Positions 31,201-36,433 of a DNA stretch of 36,433 nt are shown one piece after another. The DNA is from Ruminococcaceae bacterium UBA7212 (GTDB lineage Bacteria; Bacillota; Clostridia; Oscillospirales; Acutalibacteraceae): the NCBI GenBank assembly GCA_002490525.1, contig DKUE01000038.1, forward strand, positions 1-36,433. Reading direction: 5' to 3'. The position numbers and the translations under genes are program-made. Each line of letters starts with the position of its first letter. The first letter of the stretch is position 1. A model generated the notes under the pieces. The model saw only the letters and a program-made list of their open reading frames with translations. It ran no database searches and was not told the origin of the DNA.

Positions 31201-33313
31201 CAGCGACAATACTTATGTTGCAAACGCATATTCTTACCTTGCTTTGACCGATTCCGATGAAAATGTACAAAAAGCGGCTTCGTCCAATATGGACATTACC
31301 AGAGACGCACATAGCCAATATGTCTTCACAAAAGACGTTTATGCTAGTGTATCCAGCCACTCCACTTCCTTCCAGCATTACAATATCACCGCTGCTGCAA
31401 CAGTGCAGAGCGTAACCTCTGATACCGCGCCTGTCGGTGAAGCCGGAAACTATTTCAGACACGCAACTTTGAATGAAGTAAAAGCGGACATGTCTCAGTT
31501 GGATAAGTGCAGCACCATTTTGTCCATCGCAAAAATGGGTGCACCCGGTTCCGCCAGCCTTTACAAAGTAAAAGAAGGCGTTTCGGCTGACGATATTCCT
31601 TACGGCATCTATGATATGGGTCAGTTCGCAGTTAAGTTTAAGCGTGGTTTAACGCAGAAATCTGTTACAGACGGCGTAATCTTTGTTTACTACACCGATT
31701 ACGGTCTGGAAGATTTGACGAAAGAAGTAACCGGTGCCGGCATTACAGTTGACCGTATTGATTTCAACATGCCCGGCGCACAGGCAGCTTGGGATGAATA
31801 TGTTGCAGCGGTTACCGAGGCAGCAGGTCTTATCAAAATGCCGTACGTTGCGGCAACTATGATTACGGACTGGATGCCGAAAGCAGAAGCATCTGTGGCA
31901 CGTTTGAAGGCTGCCTATGAGAATATCGGCAACTTCTTCCACGGTGCGGATATCAGCTTGCTGAATACGGTTTACGCCAGCACTGAGGGTGTTAACTACC
32001 AGAACGTAGAGTTCTACCGTTACACGAAGTACGAAAAGGCGCAGAGAGCGGCTGACAGCATTATCGCGGGTCAGACTGCACCTGTTGCACCCGAGAAGTA
32101 CATCAGTGGCGAAGGCTTGAATGCTGCTAAGATTGACGCGATTATCGCGGCTGAAGCAGATGCCTTCACGAAGAGCTTGATTGAAAACACTGTAGTTGAG
32201 CCGGACATGACTGACTACAATGCGGCAATAGCAGAATGGAAAGCGGCTCCGTTGTTCGACTATGACGTGGCAATCGCCGCTGAAAACCTGCAGTTGGCAC
32301 ATGATCATGCGCTTGTAAAGGCAACCGACAAGACCTTCCTTGCAAGAGAAATTGCAACTGCTGACGCACGCAATTTCGATCCAAACCTTTACACAGCAGA
32401 GTCTTACGCTGTTTATACCGAAGCCTTGGCGGCGGCAAGAACAGTTAACGACAATGCTGCTGCAACACAGCAGGAAGCATTCGATGCAAAATATGCATTG
32501 CTTGTTGCTGAAAACAAACTGCTTTTGAAGACGGATTCCTGCAGAGATCAGGGCGTTTACAGTGATTTGGACACCTTGATTGCTACAGCTGAAACCATGC
32601 TTGCAAACACCGGTCTTTATAAGCTTGCAAACGGCTCTGAAGATGCGGCTGAAGTAAAAGCTGCATGGACAAATCTTTTGACTGCACTCGGTTATGAGTA
32701 CACGGATGCAGAAGGCGAACCCGCAATTCTTTACGGCAGTTCCGCAAAAGCATTTGTAAACAGCGACCGTCGCCTTACAGCTACCGCACAGTGGAGAGCT
32801 GAGGGCAAATACAATGCTTTGAAAGCAGCTATGAATGCGTTCACCTGCGCAATTCAGATTATTCCGGACGAGGGAAATAACCCCGATAAAGATACTTCGG
32901 TTGGACAGCTGGATAAGATTATCGACGGCATTACCCCCGGTACTGTGAACTCTGCTGAAGAGCTTCTTGCACTCCTGACAGTTTCTGCTCCGGAGGGCTA
33001 CACTGCGGAAATGACACCTGCTTCTACCGCACTTGGTTACGGTACCGGCGCGACAATTACCCTTTCTGTGGAAGGCGTCGGTGTAGTTGCAGTTTACCAC
33101 ATCGTCGTTTACGGTGACGTAAACGGTGACGGCGCAATCGATGCGTTCGATGCTGCGCTGGTTGACCAGACTGTAAGCGGTGTCCATGAACTTACAGGCG
33201 TTTACAGAGATGCGGCTATGGTCGCAAGCAGCGACGAAGTTGCACTTGCTGACTACTCTGCAATCTTTGAAGCGGCTGTCGGTGCAACAGATATCCCGCA
33301 GTCCCGTGCGTAA
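28283..33313 (+). CDS. Giant secreted dockerin-bearing protein (1676 aa)
   Basis: The signal peptide spans about residues 1-27 (MKKSTKLLSVLLAVLMIFSS, cleavage near ASA-YT). The large N-terminal part (about 30-850) has long helices and no recognised catalytic motif. At about 880-1000 a beta-rich segment resembles a secreted Ig-like domain (TASVEGITVSVPAGKIPAGE). At about 1365-1420 a FIVAR-like helical module is visible (NLYTAESYAVYTEALAAART). From about 1610 the C-terminus starts a type I dockerin, GDVNGDGAIDAFDAALVDQ, with a complete calcium loop. The second repeat (AAMVASSDEVALADYSAIF) has lost its Asp/Asn ligands. Dockerins bind cohesins, so this protein could attach to a cohesin-bearing partner such as the product at 33602. 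AGGAGG precedes the ATG. It has its own promoter at 27876 and the stop is at 33311-33313. Confidence 0.87.
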   Translation: MKKSTKLLSVLLAVLMIFSSMSVMASAYTKEYKTSEAVKALNGYNEIDTVTRLSVDVRADMILDWLDEMLAGLNIKQDLSILGTLDATSIDSALNSIVEIVGGSTFGFAGGIGLLGDLKNLNINAVKTYRRSSADTGSEYVLYSLVELLGNSDNVGIIKKVVNGSINFGKIVGQLVGPFKKYINDIPGLIAGMIAPLFERKDDTMAEINAITAHSDMDSLVKNFVIGLFSKPQSTTTYKEDASGAVVSNHTLPTAEDNKRVYYVKNGDSFTCYVYDTAKSEYVAEAGTFDKKAEVDAEGKATGYYTYEKATGESLKYYKNGSYWLPSLAASGKAGTIMDITANTPAKMLYDMIPYVFGTMAPTVLNGSVKKLLGEWLGASYSYVGDVNSDAVKALPGYSATDAFFGKQGEYLWEWSDYTVIGDNHYYRFEDQIYKADLSNINEFFTLVNFNYEITDDYLNEFIPASSTSNENTLLSQVNNLIAKAFGDCVNADVLGFTWEAGDNSKIIPNIRNAFTAILNLDANSGDRIFQDLYDEDLVAIIKSDSGASNQKVVAVLLAFLARSLMPQVVLPAYANINSMLEVGAVVVRELATQLIPGNDFDDLIYENYTTSTLKTHTDAEWLDIILTMGSQIGVFYLNNIADLALTDPALGGFVAKKTWHAADLTVSGIPTWEATVDFIIDWALEDDNGATGAWKMGNLVNTSGLTINRNTVEDPWQKLDTILSSLLPVNEVLNVTPTEYPTVLEQALRGNLVDAILALDVNKLVGMFAIPNNSCLRTMSLESALFYVVRKLINDIARFGDSGKADLIADSYNNINYLLNKTNLANLVGGLLPRLSECRVALINTVLPFLNWLIGWSTNDQFFKAATLSAPRYSYNGSAPGTLEGTITVKNNANGMERQYKDADGNYAYNSNYEIEIDHATASVEGITVSVPAGKIPAGESVQLTLSGSFSVAQPVIYRVYYKVYNANGEVYSDNTYVANAYSYLALTDSDENVQKAASSNMDITRDAHSQYVFTKDVYASVSSHSTSFQHYNITAAATVQSVTSDTAPVGEAGNYFRHATLNEVKADMSQLDKCSTILSIAKMGAPGSASLYKVKEGVSADDIPYGIYDMGQFAVKFKRGLTQKSVTDGVIFVYYTDYGLEDLTKEVTGAGITVDRIDFNMPGAQAAWDEYVAAVTEAAGLIKMPYVAATMITDWMPKAEASVARLKAAYENIGNFFHGADISLLNTVYASTEGVNYQNVEFYRYTKYEKAQRAADSIIAGQTAPVAPEKYISGEGLNAAKIDAIIAAEADAFTKSLIENTVVEPDMTDYNAAIAEWKAAPLFDYDVAIAAENLQLAHDHALVKATDKTFLAREIATADARNFDPNLYTAESYAVYTEALAAARTVNDNAAATQQEAFDAKYALLVAENKLLLKTDSCRDQGVYSDLDTLIATAETMLANTGLYKLANGSEDAAEVKAAWTNLLTALGYEYTDAEGEPAILYGSSAKAFVNSDRRLTATAQWRAEGKYNALKAAMNAFTCAIQIIPDEGNNPDKDTSVGQLDKIIDGITPGTVNSAEELLALLTVSAPEGYTAEMTPASTALGYGTGATITLSVEGVGVVAVYHIVVYGDVNGDGAIDAFDAALVDQTVSGVHELTGVYRDAAMVASSDEVALADYSAIFEAAVGATDIPQSRA

Positions 33314-33337
33314 GCACAAGTAAGAAAATCCACAAAG

Positions 33338-33370
33338 GTTTCCGCCCGGCTTCTCCGGTCGGGCGGAAAC
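33338..33370 (+). other. 11-bp stem hairpin after the giant gene
   Basis: GTTTCCGCCCG (33338-33348) pairs with CGGGCGGAAAC (33360-33370), 24 bp after the stop. There is no T-run (AAAATTCC follows). It may protect the 3' end of the mRNA or only partly stop transcription into the next operon. The rest of 33371-33542 shows no gene. Confidence 0.6.
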
Positions 33371-33542
33371 AAAATTCCTTGTATGCAATGAAATACATTT
33401 CAATTGCATCGATTTTAATGTACAGTTGAAAAGCATCTTGTACGGAAGCAGATTTTGACGGTTCACCACATTTGTGTCTGCAAAGTGGAGTGATAGCTGC
33501 TTGGCGGATGACGGCAAAGTTTGTGTTGGCAGGTTTTTTCTG

Positions 33543-33571
33543 TTGACTTTCTTCGGTGCATCCTGTATATT
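33543..33571 (+). promoter_or_regulatory. Sigma-A promoter of the cohesin-dockerin operon
   Basis: TTGACT (33543-33548), a 17-bp spacer and TATATT (33566-33571), 30 bp before the ATG at 33602. Confidence 0.82.
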
Positions 33572-33601
33572 ATATGGGAAGATTTTTATAAGGAGGATTT
33601 T

Positions 33602-34684
33602 ATGACAAAAGCTAAAAAAGCGATGAGCATCGTTTTAGCTGTTGTTATGCTTGCAACGATGTTTGCGTTCGGCTCGCTTGCCGCGGGCGCAGGAAACGCA
33701 ACCTTCGAAGTCACAACGGATGTAGCACAGGTTGAAGTCGGCGGCGCCGTTACGGTCAGCGTAAAACTCACTACAGATTATTACGCAGGCCCGACCTCTG
33801 TCCCGATTTACTATGATGCATCTTTGTTTGACTTTGATGCCGGTTCTTTCACCTCAGCTGATATTTTCGGCGCGGGTGCAACCGACGTTAAAAAGTTCAA
33901 CAGCAACGGATGCCTTACGGTCGCATTTGTTCCGGTGAGCGCTGCCGGTGCGCAGGCGCAATCGTTGAACAATGTTACACTCTTTACCTTCCGTTTAAAC
34001 GCGAAGGCAAACGGTGTTTCTCCGGTGGAATTGAAGCTTGCAGACCAGAAAACAGATAGCAATAAGGGCGGTAAGCTCTACTGCGGTGCATATGCAAACT
34101 CCAGTGTAACTTCTGAGGTGAAAACCACCGGTCAAACTTTCACATTGAAAAACACATCTGTCACAGTCGGCTCTGCAGCTGCTCCCGAACTTCAGCTTTC
34201 TGAAACAGGCGTAGCAAATGGCGTTGTGATTGACAGAGTATCCCTCTGCAACGATGGTGCAGGATTTATTTATGGTGTTGGCACCGATATGGGTGAATCC
34301 ATTGAAGATGCTTTAGCCACACCTGCCGGTTCGATCCGTGTTACTAAAAATGCTTATGGTGTTATGAGCACCGGAGCAACAATTGAATTGCTTGATAACG
34401 ATGGAAATGTTGTCGAGACATATTTGTTCATTTTCTTTGGCGACACAAACTGCGATGACTGGGTCGATGGTAATGACATCACTTTTGTTGAAGGTATAGC
34501 TGGTTACAGCGACTTTGACTTTTCCGGTGGCGATGGTACGGTCGGGAGTATGGCTGCTGATGTTAACGGCGATGGTTGGATTGACGGCAACGATTTGAGC
34601 TATATTGAAGGTGTTGCAGGATACACTGATTTCCCGACACAGGCTGAAACTGCTGCTGCTGTTGCTGCAATGAAGGGTATATAA
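33602..34684 (+). CDS. Secreted protein with cohesin-like and dockerin domains
   Basis: The signal peptide spans about residues 1-30. Residues about 33-190 form a beta-sandwich with cohesin-like features: TFEVTTDVAQVEVGGAVTVS at the first strands, SVPIYYDASLFDFD, LTVAFVPVSAAGAQ and LFTFRLNAKANG. Residues about 280-345 are a complete type I dockerin with two calcium loops, DTNCDDWVDGND and DVNGDGWIDGND. The two following helices are nearly identical (ITFVEGIAGYSDF / LSYIEGVAGYTDF). Such symmetry usually allows binding in two orientations. Having both modules on one chain means it could link a dockerin protein to another cohesin, or polymerise. The start at 33602 has AAGGAGG 7 nt upstream. The next gene starts 24 bp after the stop. 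Confidence 0.87.
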   Translation: MTKAKKAMSIVLAVVMLATMFAFGSLAAGAGNATFEVTTDVAQVEVGGAVTVSVKLTTDYYAGPTSVPIYYDASLFDFDAGSFTSADIFGAGATDVKKFNSNGCLTVAFVPVSAAGAQAQSLNNVTLFTFRLNAKANGVSPVELKLADQKTDSNKGGKLYCGAYANSSVTSEVKTTGQTFTLKNTSVTVGSAAAPELQLSETGVANGVVIDRVSLCNDGAGFIYGVGTDMGESIEDALATPAGSIRVTKNAYGVMSTGATIELLDNDGNVVETYLFIFFGDTNCDDWVDGNDITFVEGIAGYSDFDFSGGDGTVGSMAADVNGDGWIDGNDLSYIEGVAGYTDFPTQAETAAAVAAMKGI

Positions 34685-34708
34685 ACAAGTGTATTTGGAG
34701 GAAAAATA

Positions 34709-35881
34709 ATGACAATGCGCAAAAAAGTGCTTTCTGTTGTTATGGCATTCATTATGCTGATTTCTTGCTTAACCGTTGCTGCGAGTGCGTATACGTATAA
34801 TCCCGCAAACAAAACAGGTGAAGTCGTTATTAGCACTGTTGCCGATAAAACAACAGTTAAACGGGGCGATGTTGTAACATTTGATGTGCACATTGATCCG
34901 GGCTCAAAGACGAATCTTGCTGGCAGTGGTACAGTTATCGCTTTCAATGCGGATCAACTTACTCCTGTTGGTTCGACAATTCCCGAATTCAGAACCTATG
35001 TTGGTGAGCATGCTGCAACTTATGCGAACCAAAATAGTACTGCTGGCAACATGAACTTTAATGTTGCATCTTTAAAAACTTTCACTGATGAAGAAAAAGC
35101 TCTGTTTACTAGAGCAATTCAGTTCGTTGGTGGCTCAACTTCGGCTGCGAATAGATGGAATCCTGTGCCGGGTGAGTCTTATGTTCAGTTCCAAATGACC
35201 GTTTCAGATTCTGTTAATCCTGGAGACGAAATTTGGATTGGTGTACCGGAAGCGGCTTATGCTGCGGGTTCTGCAAATATCTCTTATTATGGTGATTCTA
35301 CAAGAGTTACTCGTACAGCTTTAACCGAGTTTAATCTAACCAATTCTATGATTAAATTGACTGTTGCGGGTGAAACTCCCGCAGGTCCTGTAGTTTCCAA
35401 GAATGCTGCTCAGGTTAAGATGACACTGAATGATGAGAAGACTGCTCCGGTTATTTCCGCGGCAAATCCGTTCTCTCTTCGTGTAATTTCTGAGATTTCT
35501 GAGGAAGATTGGAACAGCTACTTTGAACCGACAGTTGTTGACGGCAAAGTGACTACCAACATCAAACGTGTCGGTATCGTTGGCTACAAGGGTGACGGTA
35601 CGTTCGACATGGCTACAGCTGTGGAGGTTGCGAAGGGCGCAGATGTTGCAGATTATCAGGCGGCTGATACCACCTACATCCAGAAGAAGGATGGCGAAAG
35701 CGCAAAATTCGGCGCTCGTATCGACTTCAAAGCACAAGGGAACATCAAGGATGTCACTTATGTAGCTTTCGTTGAATACGGCAACGGCGAATATGCATTC
35801 TATGCAGAGCCCGCTACGGCTAAGCTTCTCACAAGTTATGAAACAATCGTGAATAGCTATATTGGTTTTGTGAACAAATAA
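34709..35881 (+). CDS. Secreted two-domain protein, cohesin-like N-terminus
   Basis: This 390-aa protein has a signal peptide at about 1-27 (MTMRKKVLSVVMAFIMLISC, then ASAYTY). The N-terminal half (about 35-220) opens like a cohesin (VADKTTVKRGDVVTFDVHID) and has a long insertion. The C-terminal part (about 235-390) is a separate beta domain (AQVKMTLNDEKTAPVISAAN; KRVGIVGYKGDGTFDMATAV; DVTYVAFVEYGNGEYAFYAE). It has no dockerin. Codons in the first two thirds end mostly in T, while the last third is richer in C, hinting at separate origins. GGAGG precedes the ATG. It sits between the cohesin-dockerin gene and the small peptides, so it is probably part of the same surface complex. Confidence 0.82.
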   Translation: MTMRKKVLSVVMAFIMLISCLTVAASAYTYNPANKTGEVVISTVADKTTVKRGDVVTFDVHIDPGSKTNLAGSGTVIAFNADQLTPVGSTIPEFRTYVGEHAATYANQNSTAGNMNFNVASLKTFTDEEKALFTRAIQFVGGSTSAANRWNPVPGESYVQFQMTVSDSVNPGDEIWIGVPEAAYAAGSANISYYGDSTRVTRTALTEFNLTNSMIKLTVAGETPAGPVVSKNAAQVKMTLNDEKTAPVISAANPFSLRVISEISEEDWNSYFEPTVVDGKVTTNIKRVGIVGYKGDGTFDMATAVEVAKGADVADYQAADTTYIQKKDGESAKFGARIDFKAQGNIKDVTYVAFVEYGNGEYAFYAEPATAKLLTSYETIVNSYIGFVNK

Positions 35882-35911
35882 GCTGTATATAGCAAAGAGG
35901 TACGGTTGAAT

Positions 35912-36043
35912 ATGAAGATGCAAAGCGAACAATATGCAGCGCCCGACTTTGAGTTGGTACAATTTGAACAAATCGATGTTGTGGCAATCGACATTTCCAC
36001 AACACCGCCCCCCGATGATCGCGACGCTGTGATTGTTTGGTGA
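35912..36043 (+). CDS. Small peptide 1 (43 aa), candidate precursor or secreted-complex partner
   Basis: The frame encodes MKMQSEQYAAPDFELVQFEQ, then IDVVAIDISTTPPPDDRDAV and IVW. AAAGAGG lies 11 nt upstream, and the gene starts 30 bp after the previous stop. There is no signal peptide or membrane segment. Its N-terminal half aligns with the next gene (Y-x-A-P-[DE]-F-[ED]-[LV] and then a D-[VI]-[VI] block), while the tail is different: Thr/Pro/Asp-rich and ending in Trp. A conserved leader with a variable tail is typical of ribosomally made modified peptides, but no modifying enzyme is in the window. It is too short to be an ordinary enzyme. Function unknown. Confidence 0.65.
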   Translation: MKMQSEQYAAPDFELVQFEQIDVVAIDISTTPPPDDRDAVIVW

Positions 36044-36079
36044 GCAGATTGCTTATAATTTGAAAGGAGAAAGCTTAGA

Positions 36080-36205
36080 ATGAAACAGGCTTATACAGCA
36101 CCCGAATTTGATGTTTCGCTCTATGACGTTGAAGATATTATCACACTCTCTATCGGTACCGGCCCCGTTGAGGGCGGCGATGAGGGCTGGATGCCGATTG
36201 AATAA
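36080..36205 (+). CDS. Small peptide 2 (41 aa), paralogue of peptide 1
   Basis: The frame encodes MKQAYTAPEFDVSLYDVEDI, then ITLSIGTGPVEGGDEGWMPI and E. AAAGGAG sits 11-12 nt upstream. YTAPEFDVSLYDVEDII aligns with YAAPDFELVQFEQIDVV in the preceding peptide. The tail is Gly/Thr/Asp-rich and unlike that of its neighbour. The two genes are 36 bp apart and share the terminator at 36271, so they are expressed together. No homologue can be named from memory with confidence; similar short unannotated frames do occur in Clostridia. Confidence 0.65.
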   Translation: MKQAYTAPEFDVSLYDVEDIITLSIGTGPVEGGDEGWMPIE

Positions 36206-36270
36206 TTCTTTCGGGCATTCCCTGTGAAACACACAACGTCAGGCAGACGATTGGTGCAAACAAAACAACG

Positions 36271-36305
36271 GCAGGGCAAGGGTTATCCCCTTGCCCTGTT
36301 TTTTT
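36271..36305 (+). terminator. Terminator of the cohesin-dockerin/small-peptide operon
   Basis: CAGGGCAAGGG (36272-36282) pairs with CCCTTGCCCTG (36288-36298), followed by seven T. It is 66 bp after peptide 2. Confidence 0.92.
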
Positions 36306-36372
36306 GCAAAAAAGCCAACGGATACATACGAATATTTAGAGGCAGATGCCCCGCCGAACGCTGTTAAAACTT

Positions 36373-36431
36373 CGCGGAACAACACATAAGGGCGTTTCCT
36401 ATTTGCTACTCTTCGCTTCGCTCAGAATGAC
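36373..36431. repeat. Repeat family 2 right end joined to a family 1 inverted half
   Basis: CGCGGAACAACACATAAGGG, then a GTTTCC-type end, is directly followed by TACTCTTCGCTTCGCTCAGA and ATGAC at the end of the window. The same order of families occurs at 19040-19235. Confidence 0.6.
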
Positions 36432-36433
36432 AA

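Noticed and set aside
29681..33517. Long antisense frames (593 and 622 codons) opposite the giant dockerin gene
   Set aside because: They lie wholly opposite a gene with signal peptide, dockerin and ribosome binding site. They are Cys-rich with no domain, no promoter and no Shine-Dalgarno sequence. Such frames arise from the codon use of the sense strand.
36206..36433. A modifying enzyme for the small peptides
   Set aside because: After the terminator only repeats are present up to the end of the window; any enzyme would lie outside it.

Overview
The window looks like chromosomal DNA of a Gram-positive anaerobe of the class Clostridia, probably an Oscillospirales (Ruminococcaceae/Acutalibacteraceae-like) gut bacterium. 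This rests on purine-rich Shine-Dalgarno sequences before most genes, TTGACA/TATAAT promoters with 17-bp spacers, a PadR-DUF1700-DUF4097 cassette, the GGGtGRT/iron-sulfur scaffold pair, an mreBCD-mrdA-minD-like cluster, a sortase-type surface protein and cohesin/dockerin proteins. No taxonomic search was possible, so the placement is inference. The base composition looks near-balanced by eye (not computed).

Layout. 1-190: the 3' end of a tRNA (probably Gly), a terminator and tRNA-Cys. 203-2308: a minus-strand rRNA uracil methyltransferase without a TRAM domain, and a TetR regulator whose 3' end runs into a dispersed repeat. 2635-5899: a 1053-aa secreted protein with an IPKTG wall-anchor signal. 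6335-8534: a PadR/DUF1700/DUF4097 envelope-response operon followed by a PspC-domain gene. 8851-11101 (minus strand): GGGtGRT protein, NifU-like scaffold and a small unknown gene. 11379-16265: a collinear run of a one-TM small protein, RlmD-type methyltransferase, an S51-type peptidase gene broken by one stop codon, Nudix hydrolase, a YjdF-like membrane protein and a PAP2 phosphatase. 16401-22226: the rod-shape cluster mreB, mreC, mreD, mrdA and a MinD-like ATPase, with repeats lodged between genes. 22271-26690: an XRE regulator, methylglyoxal synthase, hisS and aspS. 26814-27636: a lipoprotein. 27876-36305: the surface/cellulosome-like region.

The last region is the most unusual. A consensus promoter at 27876 drives a leader of about 370 nt with several strong stems, a possible 48-codon leader ORF and two mutually exclusive hairpins at the ribosome binding site, before a 1676-aa secreted protein that ends in a dockerin with only one intact repeat. 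A second promoter at 33543 drives a probable operon: a protein carrying a predicted cohesin-like domain and a complete, internally symmetric dockerin on one chain; a secreted 390-aa partner; and two tandem tiny ORFs (43 and 41 codons) that share an APEF/APDF-type N-terminal half and differ in their tails. That pair resembles leader-plus-variable-tail peptides and is the best candidate for an undescribed system.

At least three families of dispersed intergenic repeats are scattered through the window. One is a composite element whose ends read CATTCTGAG...GAAGAATCTC and AGATTCTTC...CAGAATGAC. A second carries a GTAGGGG core and a GTTGTTC-type right end. A third is a 'CTCCC...GGAGC' element. They sit between genes, inside the rod-shape cluster, and at the 3' end of the TetR gene, whose last codons they supply.
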